Positions 9,003 through 18,769 of a stretch of 64,000 nucleotides of DNA are shown here, piece after piece; the first letter of the stretch is position 1; each line of letters starts with the position of its first letter. Source of the stretch: Fusobacterium necrogenes (GTDB lineage Bacteria; Fusobacteriota; Fusobacteriia; Fusobacteriales; Fusobacteriaceae). The stretch is from positions 1,863,476 to 1,927,475 of the forward strand of contig NZ_UGGU01000003.1 in assembly GCF_900450765.1 (NCBI RefSeq), given 5' to 3'. The position numbers were made by a program, and so were the translations under genes. Below the pieces are notes generated by a model. It saw nothing but the letters and a program-made list of their open reading frames with translations. It had not been told where the DNA came from and made no database searches.

Positions 9003-9737
9003 ATGTTGGGAATGATATTAGCAGCTGGAACAGGATTATTAATATTTATATACATAAGTATACTATATCTTCCTATAATAGCGTTAAAAGATGAAGTAAC
9101 TGGAGTGAAGTTAGCAAGAAAAAAATTAAGATGGTTATCAAAACTGGTTTTAAGAAGTTTAGGTGTAAAATTAAGAGTTATTTATAAAAATAGAAAAAAT
9201 ATTAACGCTTTAGAGAGAGAAAAGGGAATTATTTTTGTATGTAATCATCAGAGTAATTTAGATATTCCCGTCATTGTTAGTGCATTACACATAGATACTG
9301 GATTTGTAGCAAAAAAAGAGATGAAAACTTGGCCATTTTTTAGTATTTGGATGAAAAAAAGTAAGTGTGTCTTCTTAGATAGAGAAAATCCAAGAGAGGG
9401 AATAAAGGATATAAAAGAAGCGGTAAAAATTGTAAAATCTGGACATCCAATAGTTATCTTTCCTGAGGGAGAAAGAAGTTTAGATGGAGAGATACTTAGA
9501 TTCAAAAAAGGTAGTTTTAAGCTGGCAACAGAAACAAGTGGAATAATAGTACCTATTACCTTAAAAGGTACTTTTAATATACAAAAAAGAGGAGAGTGGA
9601 AGATGAGAAGAAATCAGATGGTCACTATAGTTGTAGATGAACCAATATATATAAACTCTCTTTCTAAAGATGAGGTCAAAGAATTAAGTACGACTGTTAG
9701 AGAGATAATAAAAAGTAATTATGAGAAAATTAAATAA
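9003..9737 (+). CDS. plsC: 1-acyl-sn-glycerol-3-phosphate acyltransferase
   Basis: 244 residues with an N-terminal membrane helix (GMILAAGTGLLIFIYISIL). The acyltransferase motifs are NHQSNLD (H-x4-D catalytic pair), then FLDREN, FPEGERS (glycerol phosphate binding) and the IVPITLKG tail. It transfers a fatty acyl chain to lysophosphatidic acid at the inner membrane to make phosphatidic acid. The ATG at 9003 follows TTAGGAGG; the longer frame from 8970 starts inside recX. It is the last gene of the run that starts with the LPS-core genes. Confidence 0.93.
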   Translation: MLGMILAAGTGLLIFIYISILYLPIIALKDEVTGVKLARKKLRWLSKLVLRSLGVKLRVIYKNRKNINALEREKGIIFVCNHQSNLDIPVIVSALHIDTGFVAKKEMKTWPFFSIWMKKSKCVFLDRENPREGIKDIKEAVKIVKSGHPIVIFPEGERSLDGEILRFKKGSFKLATETSGIIVPITLKGTFNIQKRGEWKMRRNQMVTIVVDEPIYINSLSKDEVKELSTTVREIIKSNYEKIK

Positions 9738-9741
9738 GTTG

Positions 9742-9770
9742 TTGATAAATTATAAAAGAAATGATATACT
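9742..9770 (+). promoter_or_regulatory. Promoter for ZTP-riboswitch leader
   Basis: TTGATA at 9742-9747 and TATACT at 9765-9770, 17-base spacer. Transcription would begin right at the 5' edge of the riboswitch. Confidence 0.7.
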
Positions 9771-9776
9771 ATAAAT

Positions 9777-9852
9777 AGTTATATAACTGACGGAGAAAAA
9801 GTGGATAACCACGTGGAGTATAACTTTAAGATTTAGCCGACCGTCTGGGCAC
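9777..9852 (+). ncRNA. ZTP (pfl-motif) riboswitch aptamer
   Basis: P1 is AGTTATA (9777-9783) with TATAACT (9819-9825); an inner hairpin uses GTGG/CCAC. The 3' domain GCCGACCGTCTGGGC (9836-9850) is the hallmark of the ZTP class: GCC/GGGC closes P3, and CCGTC (9841-9845) forms the pseudoknot with GACGG (9789-9793). It closely resembles the F. ulcerans riboswitch of known structure as I remember it. It senses ZMP/ZTP, which build up when 10-formyl-tetrahydrofolate is short. Confidence 0.93.
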
Positions 9853-9877
9853 TAAGCCTGGATTGTCGGCTTTTTTA
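9835..9877 (+). terminator. ZTP-riboswitch expression platform terminator
   Basis: AGCCGAC (9835-9841) pairs with GTCGGCT (9865-9871), followed by a T run. The 5' arm contains the aptamer P3 strand and the first pseudoknot base, so ligand binding and terminator folding exclude each other: ZTP should turn the gene on. Confidence 0.9.
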
Positions 9878-9935
9878 TTTTAAAAACACTTCAAATATTT
9901 TTATATAAAAAATATTATTTTTACAAACAAAAAAA

Positions 9936-9964
9936 TTGACTTTTTGAATAAAGAATGATATCAT
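9936..9964 (+). promoter_or_regulatory. Second pflB promoter, downstream of the riboswitch
   Basis: TTGACT at 9936-9941 and TATCAT at 9959-9964, 17-base spacer. It lies after the riboswitch terminator and 88 bases before pflB, so transcripts from it would escape riboswitch control. Confidence 0.6.
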
Positions 9965-10051
9965 AAAGTATATTCAAACAATATAAAATAAAAATTAACA
10001 CACTAAAGGGTTTTTGAATTTTTTAATATTTATTAATTTTAAGGAGGCAAA

Positions 10052-12280
10052 ATGGAGTTTTGGAGCAATTTTAAAGGTCAATTATGGAAAAAGGAGATCA
10101 ATGTCAGAGACTTTATACAAGAAAATTATACACCTTATCATGGTGATGATTCTTTCCTAGTTGATTCTACAGAGAAGACTAAAAAAGTTTGGAATAAGTT
10201 AACAGAGATGTTCAAAGTAGAAAGAGAAAAGGGAATCTATGATGCAGAGACTAAATTTCCACAAGGGATAGTCACTTATGGACCTGGATATATTGATAAA
10301 GACTCAGAGGTTATTGTAGGGCTTCAAACTGATGCTCCACTAAAAAGAGGAATCTTTCCTAAAGGTGGACTTAGAATGGTTAAAAACTCATTAGAGGCGT
10401 ATGGATATAAAATTGATCCATTGACAGAAGAGATTTTTACTAAGTATAGAAAAACTCATAATGAAGGGGTTTTCTCAGCTTATACAGATGAGATAAAAGC
10501 TGCTAGAAAAAGTGGGATTATAACAGGTCTTCCTGATGCCTATGGAAGAGGAAGAATCATAGGAGATTATAGAAGAGTAGCTTTATATGGTGTAAATAGA
10601 TTAATTGAAGATAAAAAAGAGCAATTAAAACAATTGGAATCAGCAGATTTCAATGAAGATATAATTAGAAAAAGAGAAGAGGTATCTGAGCAAATAAAAG
10701 CTTTAAAAGAGTTTATAACAATGTGTGCATCTTATGGTTTTGATGTAACTAAGCCTGCTAAAGACGCAAAAGAAGCTGTGCAATTTCTCTATTTTGCTTA
10801 TCTTGCAGCTACAAAAGATCAAGATGGAGCAGCTATGTCTTTAGGAAGAACTTCTACTTTCTTAGACATATACATTGAGAGAGACCTTAAAGCTGGAGTA
10901 ATTACTGAGGAGGAAGCTCAAGAGTTAATAGACCAATTTATAATAAAATTAAGAATAATAAGATTTTTAAGAACACCTGAATACAATGATTTATTCTCTG
11001 GAGATCCTACATGGGTAACTGAATCTATTGGAGGGCAAGGTGTAGATGGAAGAACATTAGTTACTAAAACATCATTTAGATATCTACATACACTATATAA
11101 TTTAGGACCAGCTCCAGAACCAAATTTAACAGTTTTATGGTCAGTGAACTCTCCTGAAAATTGGAAAAAATTCTGTTCGAAAGTATCGATAGATACTTCT
11201 TCAATTCAGTATGAAAATGATGATTTAATGAGACCTGAATTAGGAGATGATTATGGAATAGCTTGTTGTGTATCTCCTATGAAGATAGGAAAAGGAATGG
11301 AATTCTTTGGAGCTAGAGCAAATCTAGCAAAAGCACTTTTATATGCTATTAATGGTGGAAGAGATGAAAAAAGTGGAGTTCAAGTAGCACCTAAGTTCAC
11401 TCCAGTTATGGGAGATTACTTAGATTTTGATGATGTGATGGATAAGTTTGACCAAATGATGAAATGGTTGGCAGGAACTTATGTAAATGCTTTAAAAATT
11501 ATACATTATATGCACGATAAGTATTCTTATGAAGCTTTTGCTATGGGATTACATGATTTAAATGTAGAAAGAACTCAAGCTAGTGGAATAGCAGGTCTTT
11601 CAATAGTAGTAGATTCACTAGTAGCTATAAGAGATGCTAAAGTAAAAGTGATAAGAAATGAAGAGGGAATAGTAGTAGATTTTGAAAGAGAAGGAGAGTA
11701 TGTACCATTTGGTAATGATGAGGACTCAACAGATGAGCTAGCAGTTCAAATAGTTGAGAAGTTTATGAATTACTTAAGAACTCATGGAACATATAGAAAC
11801 TCTAAGGCAACTCAATCAATATTAACTATTACTTCAAATGTTGTATATGGAAAGAAAACAGGAAATACTCCAGATGGTAGAAGAGGAGGAACACCTTTTG
11901 CACCAGGAGCTAATCCAATGAATGGAAGAGATACAAGAGGTGCTGTAGCTTCTCTAGCTTCAGTGGCTAAATTACCGTTCCACCATGCAGAGGATGGAAT
12001 TTCTTATACATTTGCTATCTCACCAGCAGCTTTAGGAAAAACTAAAGAGGATAGAGTAGAGAATCTAGTTACATTGATGGATGGGTATTTTACTCCACAG
12101 GGAGGACAACATCTAAATGTCAATGTATTTGATAGAGAGTTATTAGAAGATGCTATGGCAAATCCTGATAAATATCCACAACTTACAATTAGAGTTTCGG
12201 GATATGCAGTAAACTTTGTAAGACTTACAAGAGAACAACAGTTAGATGTGCTATCAAGAACTATCAGTGGAAAAATGTAA
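10052..12280 (+). CDS. pflB: Formate C-acetyltransferase (pyruvate formate-lyase)
   Basis: 742 residues. The catalytic cysteine pair is in GIACCVSPM (Cys405/Cys406) and the glycyl radical is Gly717 in RVSGYAVNF near the C-terminus. The enzyme cleaves pyruvate with CoA to acetyl-CoA and formate in the cytoplasm; formate can feed 10-formyl-tetrahydrofolate synthesis. That explains the ZTP riboswitch ahead of it. AAGGAGG is 5 bases before the ATG. The activating enzyme pflA follows after a 169-base gap containing a palindromic repeat. Length and motifs are those of a normal enzyme, not a glycerol or choline lyase paralogue. Confidence 0.97.
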   Translation: MEFWSNFKGQLWKKEINVRDFIQENYTPYHGDDSFLVDSTEKTKKVWNKLTEMFKVEREKGIYDAETKFPQGIVTYGPGYIDKDSEVIVGLQTDAPLKRGIFPKGGLRMVKNSLEAYGYKIDPLTEEIFTKYRKTHNEGVFSAYTDEIKAARKSGIITGLPDAYGRGRIIGDYRRVALYGVNRLIEDKKEQLKQLESADFNEDIIRKREEVSEQIKALKEFITMCASYGFDVTKPAKDAKEAVQFLYFAYLAATKDQDGAAMSLGRTSTFLDIYIERDLKAGVITEEEAQELIDQFIIKLRIIRFLRTPEYNDLFSGDPTWVTESIGGQGVDGRTLVTKTSFRYLHTLYNLGPAPEPNLTVLWSVNSPENWKKFCSKVSIDTSSIQYENDDLMRPELGDDYGIACCVSPMKIGKGMEFFGARANLAKALLYAINGGRDEKSGVQVAPKFTPVMGDYLDFDDVMDKFDQMMKWLAGTYVNALKIIHYMHDKYSYEAFAMGLHDLNVERTQASGIAGLSIVVDSLVAIRDAKVKVIRNEEGIVVDFEREGEYVPFGNDEDSTDELAVQIVEKFMNYLRTHGTYRNSKATQSILTITSNVVYGKKTGNTPDGRRGGTPFAPGANPMNGRDTRGAVASLASVAKLPFHHAEDGISYTFAISPAALGKTKEDRVENLVTLMDGYFTPQGGQHLNVNVFDRELLEDAMANPDKYPQLTIRVSGYAVNFVRLTREQQLDVLSRTISGKM

Positions 12281-12345
12281 TATAGGGGATGTTGCAATTT
12301 AAGAAATTAAAGTTATTATAAATAGTTCAAGAATGACTTTCGTTC

Positions 12346-12395
12346 AAAGAATAAAGAGCAAGTATGGCTTATGCTGACTTGCTCTATTTATTCTT
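12346..12395. repeat. Palindromic intergenic repeat, copy A
   Basis: AAAGAATAA + AGAGCAAGT pairs with ACTTGCTCT + TTATTCTTT, giving a long hairpin around a GGCTTATGCTG-type loop. The same core occurs at 14266-14300 and, with an insert, at 43066-43180. It may end or attenuate pflB transcription, but lacks a clean U run. Confidence 0.7.
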
Positions 12396-12449
12396 TATCA
12401 ATTTTTACTATTTTTCAGATGAGTCTAATAATTTAAAAAAGGAGATAAA

Positions 12450-13178
12450 ATGGTTTTAGGAAATATTCATTCTTATGAGAGTATGGGAACCGTAGATGGA
12501 CCTGGGATTAGATTTGTAGTTTTTTTACAAGGTTGTCCATTGAGATGTAAATTTTGCCATAATCCTGATACTTGGAATATAGCAGAAAAAAAGATACAGG
12601 AGAGTGCTGAGGATACTTTGAAAAAAATAAAAAGATACAGAAATTTTTTTGGAAAAAAGGGTGGTGTAACTGTAACTGGTGGAGAACCTTTAATTCAAGG
12701 TAATTATGTATTAGAACTTTTTAAACTTTGTAAAAAGGAGGGTATTCATACGGCTTTAGATACTTCAGGTTATATTTTTAATGAACAAGTAAAAGAGATC
12801 TTAGAATATACAGATTTGGTTTTGCTAGATATAAAAGCTATAGATCAGGACATTCATAGGGATTTAACAGGAGTAGATATCAATAATACCTTAAAATTTT
12901 TCGAATATTTAAAGGAGATAAAAAAGTCAACTTGGATAAGGCATGTAGTAGTTCCAGGAATAACTGATAATGATGAACTTCTTGAAAGAACGGCTCAATA
13001 TATATCAAAGGCTGATAATGTTGAAATGGTAGAAATACTTCCATACCATACTTTAGGAGTGTTTAAATATAAAAAGTTAGGACTGGAGTATCCATTAGCT
13101 GAGGTAGAAGATTTAGGATACGAAAGAAAACAAGAGATAATGGAGATATTTAAAAAATATGAACTTCCTGTTCATTAA
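12450..13178 (+). CDS. pflA: Pyruvate formate-lyase activating enzyme (radical SAM)
   Basis: 242 residues. The radical SAM cluster motif CPLRCKFCHN (Cys-x3-Cys-x2-Cys) lies near residue 30; GGEPL follows around residue 78. It uses S-adenosylmethionine and a [4Fe-4S] cluster to abstract hydrogen from Gly717 of PflB, making the active radical. AAAGGAG precedes the ATG. It lies downstream of its substrate gene on the same strand. Confidence 0.96.
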   Translation: MVLGNIHSYESMGTVDGPGIRFVVFLQGCPLRCKFCHNPDTWNIAEKKIQESAEDTLKKIKRYRNFFGKKGGVTVTGGEPLIQGNYVLELFKLCKKEGIHTALDTSGYIFNEQVKEILEYTDLVLLDIKAIDQDIHRDLTGVDINNTLKFFEYLKEIKKSTWIRHVVVPGITDNDELLERTAQYISKADNVEMVEILPYHTLGVFKYKKLGLEYPLAEVEDLGYERKQEIMEIFKKYELPVH

Positions 13179-13247
13179 AAAAGTGCTTTTTTTCTTAAAA
13201 AATGATATAATAGACAATATGTTATTGAGAGAAAGGGAGGTTCTTTA

Positions 13248-14264
13248 ATGATAATTTTAGGGATAGAGACTTCTTGTGATGAAACTTCCGTAGCTATATT
13301 GAAAGATGGGAAGGAGATTTTATCTAATAAAATCTCTTCACAGATAGAGATACATAAAGAGTATGGAGGAGTAGTTCCAGAAATAGCTTCAAGACAGCAT
13401 ATAAAAAATATAGCTACAATAGTAGATGAAGCTTTAGAAGAAGCTGGGCTAACTATAACAGATATAGATTATATAGCTGTAACTTATGCTCCTGGACTTA
13501 TAGGAGCGTTGTTAGTAGGAATATCTTTTGCTAAAGGGTTATCTTATACTCATAATATACCTATTATACCTGTACACCATATAAAAGGGCATATGTATGC
13601 AAACTTTTTAGAGCATGATATAAAATTACCATGTATTTCATTGGTTGTATCTGGAGGGCATACTAATATTTTGTATATGGATGAAAATCATAAGTTTACT
13701 AATTTAGGTGGAACATTAGATGATGCAGTAGGAGAGAGCTGCGATAAAGTTGCTAGAGTTTTAGGAATAGGCTATCCTGGAGGGCCTGTGATTGATAAAA
13801 TGTACTATCAAGGAGATAGAAATTTTCTTAAGATATCTGAACCTAAGGTAGGAGAGTACGATTTTAGTTTTTCAGGGATAAAAACAGCTGTAATCAACTT
13901 TGTAAATAAGATGAAGATGAAAGGTGAAGAATTTTCTAATGAAGATTTAGCAGCCTCTTTTTTGGGAAAAGTTGTAGATATCCTATGTAAAAAGACTTTA
14001 AAGGCGGCTAAAGATAAAAACGTCAAAACGATTATTTTAGCTGGCGGTGTGGCAGCTAACTCATTACTTAGAAGTCAACTTACAGAAGAAGCTAAAAAAA
14101 TGGGAATAGAGGTATTTTATCCATCTTTGAAACTTTGTACGGATAATGCAGCTATGATAGCTGAAGCAGCCTATTATAAACTTATTAATGCAAAAGATAA
14201 AAAGGAGTGCTTTTCTGACTTGGATTTAAATGGAGTAGCTACATTGAATGTGATAGATGATTAA
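13248..14264 (+). CDS. tsaD: tRNA N6-threonylcarbamoyladenosine transferase TsaD
   Basis: 338 residues. It opens with ILGIETSCDETSVA, the ASKHA ATPase phosphate motif, and has the iron/metal HxxxH pair in HHIKGHMYAN, plus SGGHTN and the C-terminal LAGGVAANSLLR and DNAAMIA segments. With TsaB, TsaE and TsaC it installs t6A at position 37 of ANN-decoding tRNAs; those partners are not in this window. GGGAGG precedes the ATG. A strong bidirectional hairpin follows the stop. Confidence 0.97.
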   Translation: MIILGIETSCDETSVAILKDGKEILSNKISSQIEIHKEYGGVVPEIASRQHIKNIATIVDEALEEAGLTITDIDYIAVTYAPGLIGALLVGISFAKGLSYTHNIPIIPVHHIKGHMYANFLEHDIKLPCISLVVSGGHTNILYMDENHKFTNLGGTLDDAVGESCDKVARVLGIGYPGGPVIDKMYYQGDRNFLKISEPKVGEYDFSFSGIKTAVINFVNKMKMKGEEFSNEDLAASFLGKVVDILCKKTLKAAKDKNVKTIILAGGVAANSLLRSQLTEEAKKMGIEVFYPSLKLCTDNAAMIAEAAYYKLINAKDKKECFSDLDLNGVATLNVIDD

Positions 14265-14265
14265 A

Positions 14266-14300
14266 AGAGCAAGTCAAGCTTATGCTGACTTGCTCTATTT
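14266..14300. terminator. Bidirectional terminator / palindromic repeat, copy B
   Basis: AGAGCAAGTCA pairs perfectly with TGACTTGCTCT around AGCTTATGC. It lies between the converging tsaD and the exported-protein gene and overlaps the latter's stop. The sequence shares most bases with the repeat at 12346-12395. Confidence 0.8.
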
Positions 14301-15341
14301 ATCAATTAGAATATTGTAGTCTTTAATATCCTTTGTTAACTCTATAATAGGGGTTTTCATAATGACTTTTTCTTCATCTAAGATGGAAATAAAAACTTCT
14401 CTATTACCTGGAATTTTATAAAATTCAAAATAGCCATTTTCATTACTATAAGTTGTTGTAATTTTATTATTATCTTCGGTTAACAGTTGAAGTTGTATAT
14501 TTGGAAGGGCTTTTATTCCATTAGTAATTGTTCCTGTGATACTGTATCTTATTTTTTTGAGTGGAATTTCAATATTGCTGATAGAGGAATTTTTTTCTAC
14601 TTTTCTAACAACTCCATTTTGAAAGAAACTATGTTTTTGAGCAAGAATAGTTACTATACCACTATCAACTTCAAGTTTAAACATTCCAAACTCATCCCCC
14701 TGTTTCTCTATAATATCCTTACCGTTTTTTATAAAAAGAGTTGGATATGGAATAGCAAATCCATTCTCATCTATAACTTTTCCCTGTATGAAACTTGGCA
14801 ATTCTTTCAGTTCAAGATTTAAAGAATAAGGATTATTAGTAAAGGAAAAAGTATGTACAATCTTATTTATTTTTTCAAGAGTATAACCAAATCTTTTGGC
14901 ATTTATAAGGTAGTTACCAGGTGGTAGATAGGCTGTGTACTGTCCAAATATATCAGTAATAAAATTAAAACTTTTATTTTCAGCATTGGTAAAAGAGATA
15001 ACAACATTCCCTAAATTTGAAGAGTTACTAGTAATTTTACCTTGGACTACTACATAATCTTTTTTAGAAAATACTATGTTGATAGGGGTGGTTATATCTT
15101 TAATATTATAGATTTTTTCGATGATTGGAAAATCTTCATTAATGATTAAAAAATGATATTCTGTTTCTTCTAGATCTAGAGTTAGAGTTCCTTCATAAAA
15201 ATAGTTACTTTGGACATTGAGATCACCAGCTTTGAAATATTGTACTTTACCTGTTGGAGTGTTAAAGTTAAAGGTAATATTTTTAGTAAAAGTTGTCAAA
15301 AATACATTCGTGAATATAAAGATAAAAAAAATTTTTCTCAC
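14295..15341 (-). CDS. Exported protein with repeated carboxypeptidase-regulatory-like (beta-sandwich) domains
   Basis: 348 residues with an N-terminal signal peptide (charged MRK, then a hydrophobic stretch to about residue 18). The rest is beta-rich and holds at least three related segments with the pattern (V/I)-x-G-x-(I/V)-(T/I)...P-x-G-x-Y/F: around VVQGKITSNSSNLGNVVISF, FIQGKVIDENGFAIPYPTLF and SITGTITNGIKALPNIQLQL. These resemble CarboxypepD_reg / Cna-B-like folds that act as spacers or adhesive modules outside the cytoplasm. No catalytic domain is visible. The GTG start follows AGGAGG with good spacing. It stands alone on the reverse strand. Function unknown; periplasmic or surface location is inferred. 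Confidence 0.7.
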   Translation of the reverse strand: MRKIFFIFIFTNVFLTTFTKNITFNFNTPTGKVQYFKAGDLNVQSNYFYEGTLTLDLEETEYHFLIINEDFPIIEKIYNIKDITTPINIVFSKKDYVVVQGKITSNSSNLGNVVISFTNAENKSFNFITDIFGQYTAYLPPGNYLINAKRFGYTLEKINKIVHTFSFTNNPYSLNLELKELPSFIQGKVIDENGFAIPYPTLFIKNGKDIIEKQGDEFGMFKLEVDSGIVTILAQKHSFFQNGVVRKVEKNSSISNIEIPLKKIRYSITGTITNGIKALPNIQLQLLTEDNNKITTTYSNENGYFEFYKIPGNREVFISILDEEKVIMKTPIIELTKDIKDYNILIDK

Positions 15342-15506
15342 TATTTTTCCTCCTGAAAATAATTGTAAGACTATTATACCATTTTTTTATGATTTATGTT
15401 AAAATTTCTCAAAAGAGTTTTAGAAAAACTTTTGAAATATCACTATAAAATGGTAAAATATTATGATATAATCTATTACAAAAGTCATATATAAAAGGTG
15501 ATATTA

Positions 15507-16079
15507 GTGAGTGAAAACTTAGTTGATCAAGAGAGTCAGGTGAAGTTGAGATTTTTAAAAATGCAGGCGGAACGAGCTTTTTATTTAGATGAATTTAAAG
15601 AGAATATAGCTTTAGCTTTAACGGAGAAGGAACTAAAGTCTGGGTATGTATATCCTGAGATTTTAGAAGAGATGAAAAAGTCAACAACTGCATATATAAA
15701 ATTAAAAAGGGAAATTTCATTAAAATATTTAAAACCGTATATTTTAGAAGCTGAAAAAAATAGATTGAGATATACATTAGTAGATGGATTGAATCTTTTA
15801 GGAGATATAGGATTAGTTGTTGTAAGTAAGGAGGCTTTTGAAACAAACGAAAGAGAGATTGTAGTAAAGAGCATGGAGGAGAAATTTGAAAAAAATGGAC
15901 TCTATGTTGAATATATTAAATACTTTGGAGAAGCACTCTGTGAAAGACACTATAGATTATTGAAGGATAAAATGCCAGAATATGTATTCCAGTTTAAAAA
16001 ATTAACATTTTTAGATAAATTATTTGGAAAGGGTTGTCCAATATGTAAAATTGAAAAGGAGAAAAATAGAAAATGGTAG
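15507..16079 (+). CDS. YueI-like (DUF1694) protein with C-terminal CxxC
   Basis: 190 residues. Residues about 15-130 resemble Bacillus YueI (DUF1694): [16 protein letters not shown]..., [13 protein letters not shown]... and [14 protein letters not shown]. The family's biochemical role is unknown. A C-terminal extension of about 60 residues ends in CPICK, a CxxC that could bind metal or form a disulfide. The GTG at 15507 is preferred because AGGTGAT lies just before it; a GTG three codons upstream overlaps that site. The end overlaps the murA start by seven bases, so the two are probably co-translated. Confidence 0.7.
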   Translation: MSENLVDQESQVKLRFLKMQAERAFYLDEFKENIALALTEKELKSGYVYPEILEEMKKSTTAYIKLKREISLKYLKPYILEAEKNRLRYTLVDGLNLLGDIGLVVVSKEAFETNEREIVVKSMEEKFEKNGLYVEYIKYFGEALCERHYRLLKDKMPEYVFQFKKLTFLDKLFGKGCPICKIEKEKNRKW

Positions 16080-17341
16080 AAGCTTTTAGAGTCATAGGTG
16101 GTAGGGAAATAGATGGAATATTAGAGGTAGAGGGGTCTAAGAACGCAGCTCTTCCAATAATGATAGCTACTCTTATAGAGACAGGGACATATGTATTAAA
16201 AAATGTTCCAAATTTAATGGATATAAGAACCTTAGTAAAATTATTGGAAAGTTTAGGTTTGGAAATAGAAAGATTGGACTTGAATACATATAAGATTGTG
16301 AATAAAGGATTGACTAATTTGGTGGCTGGTTATGAACTTGTAAAAAAGATGAGAGCTTCATTTTTAGTGATGGGACCAATGTTAGCCCATTGTAAGAAAG
16401 CAAAAGTTTCTCTTCCTGGTGGATGTGCTATTGGAGCTAGACCAGTAGACTTACACTTAAAAGGTTTTGAAGCTTTAGGAACAAAAATAACAATTGACCA
16501 TGGATATGTAGAGGCTCAAACTGATGAATTGATTGGTGGAAAGATAATATTAGACTTTCCAAGTGTAGGAGCTACTGAAAATATTGTAATGGCAGCTGTT
16601 AAGGCAAAGGGGATTACAATATTAGAAAATGCAGCGAGAGAACCAGAGATAATAGATTTGTGTAATTTTTTAAATAAAATGGGAGCAAAGATAGATGGGA
16701 TAGGAACGGGAACTTTGAAAATTGAAGGAGTTGAGAAGTTATATCCATGTGAACATACTATTATTGCCGATAGAATAGTAGCAGGAACTTTCATAATAGC
16801 AGCTGTAATTTTTGATGGAAAGGTAAGGGTAAAAGGTGTTATAAAAGAACATTTGGAGGCTTTTTTATTAAAATTACAAGAGATGGGAGTTAGATATAAG
16901 ATAGAGGGGGACACCTTAGCAGTTTTGTCTAAACTTTCTGATATTCGAGGAGTTAAAGTTACAACTATGCCATATCCAGGTTTTCCCACAGATTTGCAAT
17001 CACCTATAATGACGCTTATGTGTCTAGCTAAGGGAAGTAGTGAAATAAAGGAAACTATTTTTGAAAATAGATTTATGCATGTGCCTGAATTAAATAGAAT
17101 GGGAGCAAAGATAGATATAAATGGAAATATTGCAACGATAAAAGGAATTGAAAACTTTTCATCAGCTGAAGTTATGGCAAGTGATCTAAGAGCAGGAGCC
17201 TCTTTGATATTAGCTGCTTTAAAGGCTGAAGGAGAGAGTGTTGTAAACAGAATATACCATGTGGATAGAGGTTATGAGAATCTAAGTTTAAAATTAAAAA
17301 GTATTGGAGCTAATATAGAAAGAATAAAAGTAGATATATGA
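16073..17341 (+). CDS. murA: UDP-N-acetylglucosamine 1-carboxyvinyltransferase
   Basis: 422 residues. EGSKNAALP (Lys23, Asn24) binds substrate; [13 protein letters not shown] near residue 116 contains the catalytic Cys that fosfomycin attacks. It adds enolpyruvate from PEP to UDP-GlcNAc, the first committed step of peptidoglycan synthesis, in the cytoplasm. AAAAGGAG lies before the ATG, inside the preceding gene. rlmB follows after 10 bases. Confidence 0.97.
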   Translation: MVEAFRVIGGREIDGILEVEGSKNAALPIMIATLIETGTYVLKNVPNLMDIRTLVKLLESLGLEIERLDLNTYKIVNKGLTNLVAGYELVKKMRASFLVMGPMLAHCKKAKVSLPGGCAIGARPVDLHLKGFEALGTKITIDHGYVEAQTDELIGGKIILDFPSVGATENIVMAAVKAKGITILENAAREPEIIDLCNFLNKMGAKIDGIGTGTLKIEGVEKLYPCEHTIIADRIVAGTFIIAAVIFDGKVRVKGVIKEHLEAFLLKLQEMGVRYKIEGDTLAVLSKLSDIRGVKVTTMPYPGFPTDLQSPIMTLMCLAKGSSEIKETIFENRFMHVPELNRMGAKIDINGNIATIKGIENFSSAEVMASDLRAGASLILAALKAEGESVVNRIYHVDRGYENLSLKLKSIGANIERIKVDI

Positions 17342-17351
17342 TGGAGGAAGA

Positions 17352-18059
17352 ATGGAGAAAATAATAGGTATAAATCCAGTTATTGAAGTTTTACAAAATA
17401 AAGAAAAGACAATAGAAAAGCTGGAGATTTTTAAAGGAGCCAAGGATGAAAAAGTAAATAAAATAAAAAGATTAGCTTCTGAGAGAAATATTAAGATATT
17501 TTATACTGATAAAAAAAGAGAAAATTCACAAGGTGTTGTAGTTTATATAAGTGATTATGATTATTATGTTGATTTTGGAGCTTTCTTAGAGAAAATAGCG
17601 CCGCTTGAAAAGTCTATTGTGCTAATACTAGATGAAATTCAAGATCCAAGAAATTTTGGAGCCTTGATAAGAAGTGCGGAAGTTTTTGGAGTAAAGGGAA
17701 TAATTATTCCAGAAAGAAATGCTGTAAGAATAAATGAAACGGTTGTTAAAACTTCAACTGGAGCAATAGAGTATGTGGATATAGTAAAAGTTACAAATAT
17801 ATCTGATGCTATTAGTAAATTAAAAAAATTAGATTATTGGGTATATGGAGCAGAAGGAGAAGGAAGTAAGGATTATTCTCAAGAGAAATATCCTAGTAGA
17901 ACAGCATTAGTTCTTGGAAGTGAAGGAAATGGAATGAGGAAGAAAGTGAAAGAAAGCTGTGATGTTCTTATAAAAATACCAATGTATGGAAAGATAAACT
18001 CTTTAAATGTTTCAGTAGCTGGAGGAATAATTTTATCTGAGATAGTAAAATCTTTCTAG
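17352..18059 (+). CDS. rlmB: 23S rRNA (guanosine-2'-O-)-methyltransferase RlmB-like (SpoU/TrmH family)
   Basis: 235 residues with an N-terminal substrate-binding domain (IIGINPVIEVL start) and a C-terminal SPOUT knot. The three SPOUT motifs are LDEIQDPRNFGALIRSAEVFG, LVLGSEGNGMR and IPMYGKINSLNVSVAGGIIL. The family methylates the ribose 2'-O of a guanosine, usually G2251 of 23S rRNA; other SpoU specificities cannot be excluded. It is 10 bases from murA and 35 bases before a sigma factor gene. Confidence 0.9.
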   Translation: MEKIIGINPVIEVLQNKEKTIEKLEIFKGAKDEKVNKIKRLASERNIKIFYTDKKRENSQGVVVYISDYDYYVDFGAFLEKIAPLEKSIVLILDEIQDPRNFGALIRSAEVFGVKGIIIPERNAVRINETVVKTSTGAIEYVDIVKVTNISDAISKLKKLDYWVYGAEGEGSKDYSQEKYPSRTALVLGSEGNGMRKKVKESCDVLIKIPMYGKINSLNVSVAGGIILSEIVKSF

Positions 18060-18094
18060 AACAGTTAAAAAAAGTGGGAAGGTAGAAGAGTTAT

Positions 18095-18691
18095 ATGAGT
18101 GAAAATTTAATAACAGATGATATAGTAGAAAGAGCACAGCAGGGGAATCAAGAAGCATTGAACTTAATTTTAAAGGAATACAAGAAATTTATATTTTTGA
18201 ATGTAAGAAACTATTTTTTAGTTGGTGCTGAGCAAGATGACTTGCTCCAAGAGGGAATGATAGGATTGTTAAAAGCTATAAAGAATTATAGTAAGGAAAA
18301 AGCTTCTTTTAAAACTTTTGCGACTTTATGTATAAGAAGGCAAATATTGACTGCTATTAGAAGTTCAACGGCGCAGAAAAATAGCGTTTTGAACGAGGCT
18401 AGTGGAAATAATTTAGAGATTGAAGATATTCATGAAGGTTATTCGAAAAATCTTTACTTAAATAAGCAGTATAATCCTGAGGCTATATTTTTATCTAAAG
18501 AGAAAGTGATGGAGTTTCAAAATTTTGTAGAGCATAATTTTAGTCCATTTGAAAGAAAAGTATTTAATTACATGATAAAAGGATTTTCGTATAAAGAAAT
18601 AGCTGAAGAACTCGAGAAAACACCTAAAGTAATAGATAATAGTTTTCAAAGGATAAAAAGGAAAAGTGAGTTATGGTTAAGTACCTACTAA
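18095..18691 (+). CDS. SigH-like RNA polymerase sigma factor (sigma-70 family)
   Basis: 198 residues. Region 2 is near EQDDLLQEGMIGLLKAI and FKTFATLCIRRQILTAIR (residues about 47-90). Region 4 is a helix-turn-helix near FERKVFNYMIKGFSYKEIAEEL. The arrangement murA-rlmB-sigH resembles the rlmB-yacP-sigH neighbourhood of Bacillus and Clostridium, which supports the SigH label. In a non-sporulating organism its regulon is unknown (competence or stationary phase are guesses). No anti-sigma gene is adjacent. Confidence 0.85.
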   Translation: MSENLITDDIVERAQQGNQEALNLILKEYKKFIFLNVRNYFLVGAEQDDLLQEGMIGLLKAIKNYSKEKASFKTFATLCIRRQILTAIRSSTAQKNSVLNEASGNNLEIEDIHEGYSKNLYLNKQYNPEAIFLSKEKVMEFQNFVEHNFSPFERKVFNYMIKGFSYKEIAEELEKTPKVIDNSFQRIKRKSELWLSTY

Positions 18692-18769
18692 ATTTAATAA
18701 AGAAGTTGTTAATCAAAAATAGTAGTGATATATTGAATATTGAAAAGAATTATTAATGAGGTGATATTC

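Noticed and set aside
15342..15506. Possible riboswitch between the exported-protein gene and the YueI-like gene.
   Set aside because: Only AT-rich promoter-like sequence; no conserved stem or terminator was seen.
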